Of a stretch of DNA of 64,000 bases, positions 1-10,164 are shown piece after piece. Origin of the DNA: Mycobacterium uberis (GTDB taxonomy: Bacteria > Actinomycetota > Actinomycetes > Mycobacteriales > Mycobacteriaceae); assembly GCF_003408705.1 (NCBI RefSeq), contig NZ_QAYL01000015.1, forward strand, positions 124,001 through 188,000. The letters are read 5' to 3'. Each line of letters opens with the position of its first letter. Positions within the stretch are counted from its first letter, which is position 1. A model generated the notes under the pieces. The model did not search any database. It saw only the letters and a program-made list of their open reading frames with translations, and was not told where the DNA came from. The translations under genes and the position numbers were made by a program.

Positions 1-306
1 GCTGGGAGGCCAACGAGAGTCGAAGGAGCCAGCACGCCGATCACCTCAAGGGTAATCGATTCGCTGCGATCGATGATGCGGCTGGTAGTGACCAACGGGA
101 CTGCCCAAGAGATCGCCGGCTGCTGTGGTGCGGTCTTCGGGAAGACCGGTGAAGCCGAGTTCGCCGGTGGATCGCATTCCTGGTTCGCTGGGTATCGCGG
201 CGATCTAGCGTTCGCAGCGCTGATCGTGGGGGGTGGCAGCTCGGAATACGCGGTCCGGATGACCAAAGTCATGTTCGAATCGCTGCCGCCGGACTACCTG
301 ACTTAA
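1..306 (+). CDS. penicillin-binding lipoprotein, C-terminal end (partial)
   Basis: The reading frame is open from the first base of the window and ends at a stop at 306, so this is the 3' end of a longer gene. The visible 101 codons match, from memory, the C-terminus of the Rv2864c-type class B penicillin-binding lipoprotein: a transpeptidase-domain KTG motif (FGKTGEAEF) followed by the HSWFAGY segment and a GGGSSEYAV stretch near the end. In such enzymes the KTG triad lies in the active site that cross-links peptidoglycan outside the membrane. The catalytic serine and the lipobox lie before the window. In H37Rv, Rv2863 and Rv2862c lie between this gene and mapB; here mapB follows directly after about 100 bp, so that toxin-antitoxin-like interval is missing. 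Confidence 0.85.
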   Translation, partial: AGRPTRVEGASTPITSRVIDSLRSMMRLVVTNGTAQEIAGCCGAVFGKTGEAEFAGGSHSWFAGYRGDLAFAALIVGGGSSEYAVRMTKVMFESLPPDYLT

Positions 307-410
307 CGCGATTGGCGGTGTTTCCGGTGGGGTTGGCGGGTGGTCTCCACTTCACGCCGCTGGCGCGGCACGTGTCGTAGCTGATCAACTCGCGTTACTA
401 AGCTTGCGAC

Positions 411-1268
411 ATGTCTGCTCGCACCGCACTTTCTCCCGGTGAGTTGTCCCCGACTCTGCTGGTGCCTGTGCTGATACCACGCCCTGAATACGTAGGTAAG
501 CCGACGGCGCAGGAGGGCAGTGAACCGTGGGTGCAGACTCCAGAGGTGATCGAAAAGATGCGCGTCGCCGGCCGGATTGCGGCCGGCGCATTGACTGAAG
601 CAGGCAAGGCAGTTGCGCCCGGCGTGACGACCGACGAGCTAGATCGGATTGCCCATGAATACATGGTTGACCACGGCGCCTACCCCTCAACGTTGGGATA
701 CAAGGGCTACCCGAAGTCGTGTTGTACGTCGCTCAATGAGGTCATCTGTCACGGTATCCCAGACTCGACGGTGATTGCCGACGGTGACATTGTCAACGTC
801 GATGTCACTGCCTATATCGATGGTGTGCACGGTGATACCAATGCGACCTTTCTGGCCGGCGATGTTTCTGAACCTCACCGGCTACTCGTTGAACGAACCC
901 GCGAAGCAACGATGCGCGCGATCAACGCAGTCAAACCTGGACGTGCGTTGTCCATCATTGGCCGGGTTATCGAATCGTATGCAAACCGGTTCGGGTACAA
1001 TGTGGTTCGTGACTTCACCGGTCATGGCATCGGCACCACGTTTCATAATGGGCTGGTTGTCTTACATTACGACGAACCTTCTGTCACGACAATCATGCAG
1101 CCGGGGATGACATTTACCATCGAGCCGATGATCAACCTCGGAACTTTGGACTATGAAATCTGGGATGACGGCTGGACAGTGGTCACTAGGGACCGCAAAT
1201 GGACTGCGCAGTTCGAGCATACGCTGTTGGTTACCGACACCGGTGTCGAGATCCTCACCGTACTGTGA
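411..1268 (+). CDS. mapB: methionine aminopeptidase, type Ic
   Basis: Removes the initiator methionine from nascent proteins in the cytoplasm. The 285-residue product has the same length as M. tuberculosis MapB and carries the full pita-bread metal site: Asp131 and Asp142 (in VNVDV and HGDTN), His205 (in GHGIG), Glu238 (in FTIEP) and Glu269 (in FEHT). The first 40 or so residues are the proline-rich extension of actinobacterial type Ic enzymes, thought to dock on the ribosome (family knowledge). The start at 411 keeps this whole extension; no strong Shine-Dalgarno is visible before it, so initiation may be leaderless or weak. It is intact and well conserved, as expected for an essential activity. 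Confidence 0.95.
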   Translation: MSARTALSPGELSPTLLVPVLIPRPEYVGKPTAQEGSEPWVQTPEVIEKMRVAGRIAAGALTEAGKAVAPGVTTDELDRIAHEYMVDHGAYPSTLGYKGYPKSCCTSLNEVICHGIPDSTVIADGDIVNVDVTAYIDGVHGDTNATFLAGDVSEPHRLLVERTREATMRAINAVKPGRALSIIGRVIESYANRFGYNVVRDFTGHGIGTTFHNGLVVLHYDEPSVTTIMQPGMTFTIEPMINLGTLDYEIWDDGWTVVTRDRKWTAQFEHTLLVTDTGVEILTVL

Positions 1269-1748
1269 TCTGCTGGGCGAACTGATGGCATCGCACATTG
1301 ACATGAATACTAGTCGTTGACCTGCTTGATAGCCTACCACCGCGGCGGCCACGGATTCGCGTGCAATTCGGCGATGCATGATGGTGTAATAGCTTGGTAA
1401 ATACTGATGAAATCATAGGTAATTCAGATGCATTCGGTACTTACATTGGTGGAGAGAACCCGCGAGACTGACTCGTAAGCAGGAAGATCGACTACAATGG
1501 TAAGTATCTACCATCAATGATGACTACGCTCGACGGATTTCCGGTTCTGGTCTGCATAGCTGGTCCGAAGAATGGTGTCGTCGTCATGATACTAGGTGCC
1601 GAGCAGCGTGGGCTCACTGCCTATGAAATGGTGCGCGCCCTATACCCCGCTTCGCTGCGGACTTTCATTATCGGCCCTGACCCGCAGTTGATCGTCAAGT
1701 CGGTGGTCGGCATCCGTAACACCCTGGGGATCAGCTAGGCGGTGGAAC
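1269..1748. other. degraded spacer between mapB and the glnA4 fossil
   Basis: No recognisable gene. A 73-codon open frame at 1517-1738 (+) begins MMTTLDGFPVLVC and ends VGIRNTLGIS. It looks compositionally protein-like, but I cannot match it to GlnA4 or to any family I know. By position it should be the N-terminal half of the glnA4 fossil; it may instead be inserted or unrelated sequence. Confidence 0.35.
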
Positions 1749-2222
1749 GTGACAGCCAGCGGTTCCGTTTATGCTGACTACCGCATGGTGGACTTGCTGG
1801 GACGACGCAGCGACCAGGAGTCGGCCGCCGAGATCATGTTGCGCACCAGCACCTGGTTAGTGTCAGTGGTATTCACGCGATATGCGCTGAACATTAACGT
1901 CCACAATCGATTTGCCAGCCGTAGCTGCGCGCCGACCGTCATGCATGGTGACTAGGAATCGCGGCTGTGTTAAGCAAATCGTCGGCGTCGATGTCAATCA
2001 ATACTACGCGGTAGTGACCGCGGGTCGCGGCATGGTTGTATAGGAGAGAACGAAAGCTGTAGCCATCCGAGGCCTGTGCTGGCAGTAGCTGACAACGTTG
2101 CCGGCGCGGAGCGGCTGTCAGCTACGTTCGTTTAGGCTGTCGCCGTGTGGTTGCGTACTACCTGAACAATGCCTGTGTGGACTTGGCGGTGTCCAATGCG
2201 GCAGTCATCAACTGGGAGAGGT
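1749..2222 (+). pseudogene. glnA4: glnA4 fossil (glutamine synthetase-like, C-terminal half)
   Basis: Pieces of the C-terminal half of a GlnA4 (Rv2860c)-type glutamine synthetase survive in different frames: a segment ending NINVHNRFASRSCAPT (compare NSYKRFADSSFAPT), then GVDVNQYYAV (compare GGDVNQYLAV) near 1980-2010, and VVAYYLNNACVDLA with NAAVINWER at about 2135-2222. Stops and frameshifts separate them, so no enzyme can be made. It lies directly before the amidotransferase gene, as in H37Rv. GlnA4 is a non-canonical paralogue and is not the main glutamine synthetase. Confidence 0.7.
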
Positions 2223-2230
2223 GAGGTTAC

Positions 2231-2980
2231 GTGGATTTGAGCGGCTCGAGGCCAGTAGTGGGCTTGACGGCTTACTTGGAGCAGGTGCACACGGGGGTCT
2301 GGGATGTACCCGCGAGTTATCTGCCAGCCGATTACTTTCAAAGCGTCACTGTGGCTGGTGGTATCGCGGTGCTGCTTCCGCCTCAGCCGGTGAACCCTGA
2401 GATCGCCGCCCGCGTACTTGACGGTCTGGGCGGTCTGGTGATAACCGGTGGTTATGACGTCGATCCCGCTGCTTACGGCCAGCGACCTCATCCGAGCACC
2501 GACGAGCCCCGTGTTGCCCGCGACTCCTGGGAATTTGCGCTACTTGGGGCTGCGTTGCAACGTGGACTGCCGGTGCTGGGTATTTGTCGCGGCGCGCAGC
2601 TGCTCAATATCGCGCTGGGCGGCACATTGCACCAGCATCTGCCTGACGTGATCGGTCATAGCGAGCATTGGGCAGGCAACGCGGTGTTCAACAGGTTGCT
2701 GGTCCGTACCGTGCCAGGTACGCGGCTGGCCGCTGTGCTGGGGGAGTCTGCCGAAGCGCAGTGCTATCATCATCAATCCATCGATAGGCTCGGTGATGGT
2801 CTGGTGGTCAGCGCATGGGACGTTGATGGTGTGATCGAGGCGATAGAGCTGCCGGGAGACGCGTTTGTGCTTGGCGTACAATGGCATCCAGAGAAGGTCC
2901 TAGGCGATCTGCGGCTGTTCACCGCGCTTGTCGATGCTGCGTGCTGCTATGCGAATAGCAGATACGCGGAGTACAGTTGA
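2231..2980 (+). CDS. class I glutamine amidotransferase-like (gamma-Glu-GABA hydrolase family)
   Basis: 249-residue cytosolic protein of the peptidase C26/PuuD family, orthologous by position and sequence to Rv2859c. The nucleophile elbow GICRGAQLLN carries the catalytic Cys, and the His-Glu pair is in VQWHPE near the C-terminus. The family hydrolyses gamma-glutamyl amide bonds, for example in putrescine or polyamine catabolism; the substrate here is unknown. The GTG start at 2231 has a good purine-rich ribosome site (GGGAGAGGTGAGG) about 6 bases upstream. It lacks the proline/arginine-rich N-terminal repeats I recall in the H37Rv protein, so it is shorter. It is intact although its operon partners, glnA4 before it and the aldehyde dehydrogenase aldC expected after it, are dead or gone. 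Confidence 0.85.
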   Translation: MDLSGSRPVVGLTAYLEQVHTGVWDVPASYLPADYFQSVTVAGGIAVLLPPQPVNPEIAARVLDGLGGLVITGGYDVDPAAYGQRPHPSTDEPRVARDSWEFALLGAALQRGLPVLGICRGAQLLNIALGGTLHQHLPDVIGHSEHWAGNAVFNRLLVRTVPGTRLAAVLGESAEAQCYHHQSIDRLGDGLVVSAWDVDGVIEAIELPGDAFVLGVQWHPEKVLGDLRLFTALVDAACCYANSRYAEYS

Positions 2981-3159
2981 CCAACGCGGTTGTTCGCTCT
3001 CCAATCGCGGTTTTCGGTGATCAGCGTTAGGGCGTCATTTCTTCATTGGACTGTGTCTTGATATCTTCTGTGGTGAGATCAGCCCAGGTGTTTGGGGTTG
3101 GTGGTTTCGGTTTCCTAATGGCTTGTCGGGGTTTTTGAGCGAGCTGAATCTCGGCCGCG

Positions 3160-4300
3160 GGGAAAGATGTGAAAATAGGCAGTGGTATAGCCATTTTGGC
3201 TGCAGTGGTCGCGCTGTGAAAGCCAATGAGTTGCACCGATTCTGGTCGTTCATGCCTACGCCTGGCCGCCAGCACCGTCGTGTCGCTGGTGCAGGCGGCG
3301 ACATCGCCGATGTAGGGCAGGCGCTGCAGGTTGAATGGTTCGAACAGTCCGGAGGACGTAGGTCTGATCGTGGCATAAGCTTGCGCCCAGTAGTTTCCAG
3401 TTTGTGCCAGGTGTCCGCGGCGTCGATTGCGGTGCCGGGTTGAGTGTGCAGGAGCGCACTCGTAGCTCGCCGGCGACCACCCGTAACTCTCCAGTGCAGT
3501 CGTGAGTCCGCTTCGAGGTTGGCGCGCGCGTTGTCAGGCACCATGGTAGGTGGTCACCAGCAGCACTGCATTTTTTGGGGGGTAGTTGTCTCGACCAGCT
3601 GGGGCGGCAGCACGTTCATGTGAGCCGCCGTATCATGCTACTGGGGTGAATCAATACCGAATGCGTGGGCCGCGATGCCCAGTTCGGCGGTATAGCCATA
3701 GACCAGACTCAGCTCCGCGTCCAGTTCTTCGGCCAGCTGTTGAGCGTTAGCTCTCGGCCGCATTTGCGGGAACAAACTGCCCGTCGCTATATGCCGCGTC
3801 GGTTAATCCGCTGCCGAGCAGCCTCTCCAGCAGAACCTTGTGCGCCCACTGACCCTAGCCTGCTCCAGCTGTTCGAATCAGGTCGACAACGGTTGGTCAA
3901 TAGAGGTGCGGCGGGTCGTAGCGCGACCGGACGTGGTTGAGCATCCGGGGTCGGTGCCGGGGAGGTTAAGGGTAAAGCGCAGGGGTTGTGCTCACCAGGT
4001 TGTGCGGTCGGTACTCGGGGACACCATGCTAGTCGGTGTGGTCGCCGGAAATTGTGTAGGCGAGTTAGTTGAGACGTTCGATGTCACCCTGACAGAATGG
4101 AGGCGGGCAGTGGTGTATCGGCGGCTAACTCCGGTAACAGGTGCAAGTCCATTGTGTCGACGAGCAGCACCGCGACCTGATCGACATGGCCCACCCAATC
4201 CGCCAACTTCAGCTTGTCGAGCACACCCGGAAACCCGAGCAGCGCAGCTGCGGTGGACAGTACATTGCAAATTGGTCCGGACACTGGACTAAGCGCGGGC
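3160..4300 (-). pseudogene. alkaline-phosphatase-superfamily (type I phosphodiesterase) fossil
   Basis: On the minus strand, scattered frames spell a nucleotide-pyrophosphatase-like protein. The N-terminal part at about 4120-4270 reads ALLGFPGVLDKL and DQVAVLLVDTMDLHLLPEL (compare the usual DRVVVLLVDGLG). The nucleophile region near 4020-4060 reads FPATTPTSMVS (usual FPSTTPTSL). Middle pieces lie near 3440-3480, and the C-terminal end at about 3170-3230 reads LIGFHSATTAAKMAIPL (usual GxHGSHTAAEMAIPL). Many stops and frameshifts separate these. I do not recall a counterpart at this position in H37Rv, where aldC and Rv2857c follow Rv2859c. Confidence 0.65.
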
Positions 4301-4399
4301 CTAGCCTGGCAGCGGATCGCGCGCGGCTCGACGGGGTCTAGCCGTTGGTCCAGACCTCCGCAGAGTTCAAGCCGCACGCTCAGATGAGGCCTACCGCTC

Positions 4400-5430
4400 C
4401 TCAAGACAGCCGTAACGCCAGACCAGCAGCCCAAGCGATGACAAACATGTCAATTACAGTATAGTCGACTGCGTTGAAGTCGAGGTTACTAACCCAGTTC
4501 CAGAATCCTTTCTGCCAGCTGAACAGGCCGAGTTCGACGCTGCCGATCAGTGGGGCGACGGCCACCAACAACCTGGTAATGGTGATGTTGTAGTAGATCT
4601 TGCGCATCGGGTTGGAAAAGGCCTAGCCATAGGTGAAGTGCATGAACGAGCGATTGAAAGTATTCGGCAGATACATGCCGGCGGTGAACAGCACGGGCAG
4701 ATACAGGATGGCGTACTACGGCAGCCTGGCGGTCGCGGTACTGTCGACCCAGGACCAGCAGCGTGATCTCGGTGACGGTGTTGGACTCCAGCCCAAACGA
4801 CAACCCGACTGGGTACATGTGCCAGGACTTGCTAATCGATGTGGTCCAGCGACCGACAAAACGGTTGATCAGTCCACGGTTGTCCAGCTGTTGTTCTAGC
4901 CGGATTCGTCGTCGCTGTCGCGGTGCAACCGCGTTAATATCCGCAGCATGCCGATCAAGATGAGGACGCTAAAGATCTCGATACGGTAAAGGGAAACTCC
5001 TGAAACGCTGGTTTTAATCAGCGCTGCGTAGTGATGTAGTGTCGGGAATCGTCCTTGACCGGTCCGACGATGGTTTTTATCCCGGTTGCCAACAGCACTG
5101 CTAGCCCGAAAACCACTGTGGAGTGGTCCAACGAGAAGAAGAAATCGATGCCAAGGGGACGCTGCTCATCGTTTATCAGCTTGCGGACAGTGTTGTCGAT
5201 CGTGGCGATGTGGTCGACATCGAGTGCGTGCCGCATGTCTAAGGTGTAAGCGGTCAACCCGACACTGGTTCCAAACGTATTGCCACCCATGATGAACTGT
5301 GTTGGCTGGACGAGCCATGTCCCAGTGGTCCAGCCCGCCAGGTGCAGTGCAGCAATGATTGCCAACATCGATCTCAGCCGCTACCATTCGGCCGGCGCCG
5401 AAAAGCCATGCGTTGTGCAGAACTGTGACG
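4400..5430 (-). pseudogene. nicT: nicT fossil (NiCoT nickel/cobalt permease)
   Basis: Rv2856-type nickel/cobalt transporter in pieces. The 5' part (about 5020-5400) still has the transmembrane II signature HX4DH, as RHALDVDH followed by IATIDNT, and FFFSLDHSTVVFGLAV. The middle (about 4750-4820) reads MYPVGLSFGLESNTVTEITLLVLG, and the 3' end (4401-4607) reads VRKIYYNITITRLLVAVA. Frameshifts between the blocks make a working 8-helix permease impossible. Loss of nickel/cobalt import fits the loss of the cobalamin genes just downstream. Confidence 0.85.
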
Positions 5431-5544
5431 ACTACGATGGGTGACTATCGAACGCCCGACCGATCATGTCGGTTCTTCCAGTGTCGGGAAGAACGCAACA
5501 GGCACGACTGTAAATTGCGTCTCAAGCTCGGTGTAAGTCGATTG

Positions 5545-6770
5545 CAGGAATCGCGTAGCACGTTTTCGATTACCTCGCGCAGCGTCAGGTGGATCCAGTG
5601 CTAGTCGTGCGCCATTTGAGACGCGACCAACTCGAAGCTCATTGCCTGAGTCAACGGTTGGATGCTCGAGGATGTCTGATAGCCTATGATGTGTACCCTT
5701 AGCAGGCGCCTGCTACTGCGATCGGCGATGAGCTGCATGATCCCGGCAGTGTCCTATATGGCCCATCTGTACGCGACGTCGCCGTAATCCGTCACCTTGA
5801 CGAGATATCGAGTCCATTTGTAAAAGAATGATTTTTGATCAAAATGACAGCGGACAGCGAAGGATGGGTACATACCGCCGACGGTACGTGCCGGTGGTCC
5901 GCCATGGCTATCGACTCGGTGTTGCCCCAATCTCACAATAGTATCGTGCTGCACAACGCAGGTTTTGTGTTTGGCGACATGCATTGAGAAGATATGGGGA
6001 CGAAACATCACCGATGTGTGGAAATCCCACGTGAAGAAGTCCGTTGTTATTCGTCGACTACCATCTGACAGTCCTCGACTTCGACATCGGCCTGCTTGGC
6101 GTCAAGGTTTGGACATTCGGCCGGTCGTCATCAGCAGCAGGTCGGCGTTCAATTCGCAACCATCGTCGAGCTCCACGGAGACTTCGGAGCAGCGATTCCG
6201 CTTTCCTAAGATGTTACGTTGTGTGCGAACCGTTCTCATTTGTTCCAAGCGATGTGGGTGAACCGTTCGCAATGACGGTATCGCTGGTGTCTGACTCGAC
6301 GTCAGAAGAAAGGACAGTCAGCGGAATCACTGGTTGCGAATCAGCTGCGATCACCAATTTACTTGCTGGTGAATTATTCACCAGCGTCAGCGCTTATGCA
6401 GATAGCGCTAGCGAGTCTGGACAGGTCCGAATTTGATGCACTGACAGTACGCGTCGATGTTGAGTGCTGACTGTCTATAGTCTTCGCCACTGAGCTCGAT
6501 TCGATCGATCCTTCCGAAGACATGGGGGACAATGTTGTCCTAGTGTACTCGGTCGATGTGTGCATCGATGCCGTACTGTGCCGAATTCTGGATCGAGTTG
6601 GCGACTTCGTCGACATAGCCGAACGTCTTCGTCGGGATGTGTCCGACGTTCAAACGGGTTCTCCCGAAGATTCCCTGCTCGCAGATCGCTGTCTGCTTGC
6701 CGGCATAGCTGCCGTCGAGAATTCTGTTTCCCGAACTCTTTCCGATGATCGTGATGCTATAGATTTCCAT
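5545..6770 (-). pseudogene. mtr: mtr fossil (mycothione reductase)
   Basis: Remains of the NADPH-dependent flavoenzyme that reduces mycothiol disulfide (Rv2855). The ATG is at 6770 and the first 75 or so codons are still open (YSITIIGKSSGNRILD, CEQGIFGRTRLNVG, YGIDAHIDRV). Further blocks are recognisable to the end, for example KVTDYGDVAYRWA near 5770 and an IIGYQ..SSIQPLTQAMSF block near 5660-5690. Both redox-active cysteines are replaced: residue 39 is Arg (6654-6656) and residue 44 is His (6639-6641). Multiple frameshifts follow. The start codon abuts a homopolymer run at 6770-6784. Confidence 0.9.
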
Positions 6771-6784
6771 TTTTTTTGGGGGGG
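6770..6784. repeat. T8-G7 homopolymer run at the dead mtr start
   Basis: Eight T followed by seven G on the + strand; on the minus strand it reads C7A8 directly before the TGG that continues the mtr start codon. It replaces the place where a ribosome site should be. A run like this is prone to length change and to sequencing error. Confidence 0.9.
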
Positions 6785-6894
6785 ATGCTACCCTATCTTC
6801 GATGATGCTGAGATGACGTGCTGTTCCTGGCTTAGCCGTGCTTGCGATCGTTATTGGCGTCGGTTCAGCTGGAGCCTGGTTCGCCAGCGGCCCG

Positions 6895-7345
6895 CTCATG
6901 ACCGAAGCGCTGTGTCACATCTTGTCCAAAGACCTTGATAATCAGATTCTTTACGGGATGTTCAAGCTTCAGGTGGAGGTTTTCGTCGTCGGACAGGTGT
7001 GTCCGTATCCGGAGCTTGACGGTCGCGACTTGCTGGTCGAAGCCCGGCATTTCTAGTTGAAAACAGTTGACGGCGCGGTTATCTGCATGCTGCGGCTGAT
7101 GGAGGAGCACGTCGGAGGTGAGAAGGTGTTCCGGATTGGCTGGGTGCGCACCAAACGCAGCGTACGCGGCCTAAGACACATCACGAGATCGCTGTGCGTT
7201 ATGTTGGCCGAAGTGGTTGACTACCCGTTCCGGATTGACGCGCAAGCTTATCTGATCGAAATATATGTTCAGCATGGGTGTGTCCGAAAATAATGAGAAT
7301 GTCAATGGACGATGGTATTTCGCATGTTCCAATGCTGTGTCCTCG
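6895..7345 (+). pseudogene. GNAT acetyltransferase fossil (Rv2851c type)
   Basis: Nearly full-length remnant of a small GNAT-family N-acetyltransferase. The stretch LQVEVFVVGQVCPYPELDGR is in frame, an amber stop at 7054-7056 replaces the Trp expected after RHF, and the same frame continues with LRLMEEHVGGEKVFRIG and DYPFRIDAQAYLIEIYVQHG. The last residues (DDGISHVPML) are in another frame near 7310-7340. The malate:quinone oxidoreductase gene (mqo) expected just upstream in H37Rv is not visible. It sits immediately before the magnesium-chelatase-like fossil, as in H37Rv. Confidence 0.85.
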
Positions 7346-7355
7346 TGGAGCAGTC

Positions 7356-9075
7356 GTGGAGCCTTACCCGTTCAGCACGATCGTCTGATACGATCAACTG
7401 CGGCTCGCGTTGTTGCGGTCCGCCACGCCCGGCAGTGAGAGACTGGTCTCGGTGCTGGTCTGGTCTAAATTCCCCTCGATGCCGTTGAAGACCGGATGAT
7501 CGGTTCACTGGATCTGCGAGGGGTGCTGCGCGACGGTGAACACGCGTTTTTTCCGGACTGCTGGTCCATGCCTACGGCGGCGTAATGTATGTCGATGAGG
7601 TACAACTTGCTGTGCGATCATCTGGTTTACTTGCTTCTCGACGTTGCGGCGGTGGATCGAGTACGCGTCGAGTGTGACGGCACCTCCCACTCGCACGAGA
7701 CCCGTTTCGTGTTGATCGACACGATGAATCCGGAGGAGGGTGCGATGTGTCCGCAACTGCTGGACCGGTTCGGCCTTGCCCTGGATGTGCACGTGTAAAG
7801 TTACGTCGACGTGCGGGTACAAGTGATCTAGCGGCGGATGGCCTACGAGGCCGACCTGGAAGGGTTCGCTGCGCGTTATGCCGAAGCTAACGCCGAGTTG
7901 GCTTATCAGATCGCTGTCGGAAGAGCATTCGTTGAAGAGGTTGTGTTACAGGACAACAAGTTATGGCGTGTAGTGGCGTTGTTCCCGGCGTTCGACGTGG
8001 ACGGTATGCGGAGTCGGTCTAGTGGTGGCACGGACATACACCCACGCCCCTGGCGCAGCGGACACACAGTCGAGGAACAGGACATCCGGGTAGCGGTCGA
8101 GCTGGCTTTGCCGTATCGGCATTGCTGAAACCCATTTGATGAAACCCGGTATCGACCGCGACCAATTGGATGAGGCCCTGGCGTGGGCCGATCCGACCCA
8201 GATCCCTATTCCGATCCGCCCGGCGGCGGTTAGTCCGTTGGCGTGGATTCTCTCCCTCAGCAGTTGAATTCGGACTCCAAGTCATAACAAGCGGCCACAC
8301 CCGGCACATCGCCATCCAAGGTGTTCCGTACCCGTGCGTTTACCGTCCCAGGCGTCGGTACGGGCGCAACCGGGTGGCGCTCATGTGCCTGTAACTTATC
8401 CGGCAGTGTGGTGGTGGCAACCGACAGTAGCTCCGGGGTTCATGGTCTGCATCTGTTTGAGACGTTGCTGTCGGCCGCCGAGTGTGTCGGAACCAAGCGA
8501 TGTGTGCCGTGCCATCTGTGAGAAGTGTGAGGGGAATCTGGTGATCTTCGTCGTTGACACGTCATGTTCGATGGCTGCGCGGGATCGGATGGCCGAAGTC
8601 GGCGGTGCGACTCTGTCGCTGCTGCGCGATACCTACCAGCGGTGTTACAAGGTTGCAGCGCTTACGTTTCGCCAGCAGGAGGTGCGGTTGTTGCTTCTGC
8701 CAACATTGTCGGTGCATATTTTGGTCGTTGGCTAGCTCGGTTAGATACCGGCGGCAAAGCTTCGCTCGCTGAGGGCCTGTTGGCGTCGTGTCAGCTGATC
8801 ACCCGGGAAAGGTGCGCGACGGGGCGCGACGTCCTTTGGTGTTAGTGCTCACCGGAGGTTGGGCCACTGCTGGACCAGACCCGTTGGGAAGCAGTCGAAC
8901 CACAGCGACACGGCTGGTCATCGAGGGTGCGGTCGTGGTGGTGGACTACGAGACGTCGCATGTGCGACTGAGGTTGACTGGTCAACTGGCTCGCCAGCTC
9001 AGGATGCCGACGGTGCGACTGGAATAACTACGTACCGATCACCTTCTGTACGCTGTGTTGTGCAGTGTGGCCTAA
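7356..9075 (+). pseudogene. magnesium-chelatase-like AAA/VWA protein fossil (Rv2850c type)
   Basis: Fossil of a fused ChlI/ChlD-like protein associated with cobalt-chelatase or cobalamin genes. The start is GTG 7356 (VEPYPFSTIV, then a stop). Sequence jumps from the first 20 or so residues to the region after the ATPase P-loop, so the Walker A segment has been deleted. Later blocks are clear: [17 protein letters not shown] (about 7690-7740), [20 protein letters not shown] (7841 on), [19 protein letters not shown] in the VWA domain (about 8535-8590) with a changed MIDAS region, and a tail reading AVLCSVA ending at 9075. Several frameshifts and stops lie between. Confidence 0.85.
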
Positions 9076-9090
9076 GTCGGTACACATTTA

Positions 9091-9718
9091 TGTCACAGGG
9101 TCGTCCGCTCCGGATCCTCGACGATGGTCTCACCACCCGGGTCCGGTGCGGCACCTCAGCACTGGCAGTCCATACCGGTGCGGGTAAAGGCAAATTGACA
9201 GCGGCGTTCGGAGTGGTGTTGCGGGACTGGAATAGTGGGCTAAACGTCGAAGTCTTTAACTTCGTTAAGAGCGCCAAGTAGGAAAGTCGGTGAGGAAGTG
9301 GCTTCTTGTCAGCTTGACCAGTTACACGACCAGTACGGGGTAGGTGGGGTCGTCGAATGGCACAAAATAGGTGCCGGATGGTCCTGGACGCGTAGGTCAT
9401 GTAAGGCAGGAAACGACCTTGATCACGCGGGGGTCTCAGCAGGCGGCTGGGCAGAGATCTCGCGCCGGCTGGCTATGCGACGCCACGACTTATATGTGCT
9501 GAGATGAGTTCACCTAATCTGTTGAACTGGAGCTGGGTTGACGTCGACGATGTGGTGGACATGGTATCGGCTTGACATGGTCAGCAGCATGCTGATGAGC
9601 ATCGAATGCGATGCCTTGCCGCGGCTTGTCGAGGTTGCCAATCTGGTGACCAAAATGACCAAGCTGAAACAGCTGATGGATGCCGGATGCAAGGAGTGGA
9701 AGGGCATCGGGCGGTAAG
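9091..9718 (+). pseudogene. cobO: cobO fossil (cob(I)alamin adenosyltransferase)
   Basis: The ATG at 9091 opens a frame with NDGLTT-like (DDGLTTRVRCGTSALAVHTG) and P-loop (GAGKGKLTAAFG) sequence, where the family has GEGKGKSTAAFG. It stops at 9279-9281 and continues in other frames (WHKIGAGWSWTRRS about 9358-9395, then MTKLKQLMDAGCKEWKGIGR ending near 9718). CobO adenosylates corrinoids in vitamin B12 synthesis; this copy cannot. It follows the Rv2850c-type fossil as in H37Rv. Confidence 0.9.
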
Positions 9719-9792
9719 CGTGGCCTGTTTTCTCCGTGAGGGGACGTGTCATTTTGTGGACGTTGGCGGCATCGGATCATGAAGTGACGTTA

Positions 9793-10160
9793 GTCCCGGA
9801 GGTGATTCTCGCTGCTCCCGCATCTGCCAGAGGCAGGAAAAACTACGGTCGCAATGGGTTTAATTGGAGCGCTGCGACAGGCAAGCTATGCTGCCATCTC
9901 GTTCAAGGTTAGCTTGGATTTCATCGACCCTTGTTACCATGCCGTGGCCGTGTCTCGTCCCGACCCGCAATCTAGACTCAGTTATTGGTGGGAGAGCAGT
10001 TCATTGGCCCGTTGTACGTGCACGGTGCCGGTGGTGCAGGCATCGCGATGATCAAAGGGGTGGTGGGCCTATTCGGCGGGTGTGTAATTTGGTGTCATGA
10101 CCACACCGGCGGTGGGGTTTATTGCACACGTCGCAATTCTGCTAGGCGCTTCGGTGATCG
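9793..10160 (+). pseudogene. cobB: cobB fossil (cobyrinate a,c-diamide synthase, N-terminal part)
   Basis: Only about the first 120 codons of the 450 or so expected are left, in shifting frames: an AAPASA start, GLIGALRQASYAAISFKVSLDFIDP (9857 on), GEQFIGPLYVHGAGGAGIAMIKGVVGLFG (9988 on) and TPAVGFIAHVAILLGASVIV (about 10105-10160). The P-loop is broken by a frameshift. The sequence then passes straight into cysG, so roughly 1 kb of cobB and the N-terminal half of cysG have been deleted. Confidence 0.85.
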
Positions 10161-10164
10161 TGAG

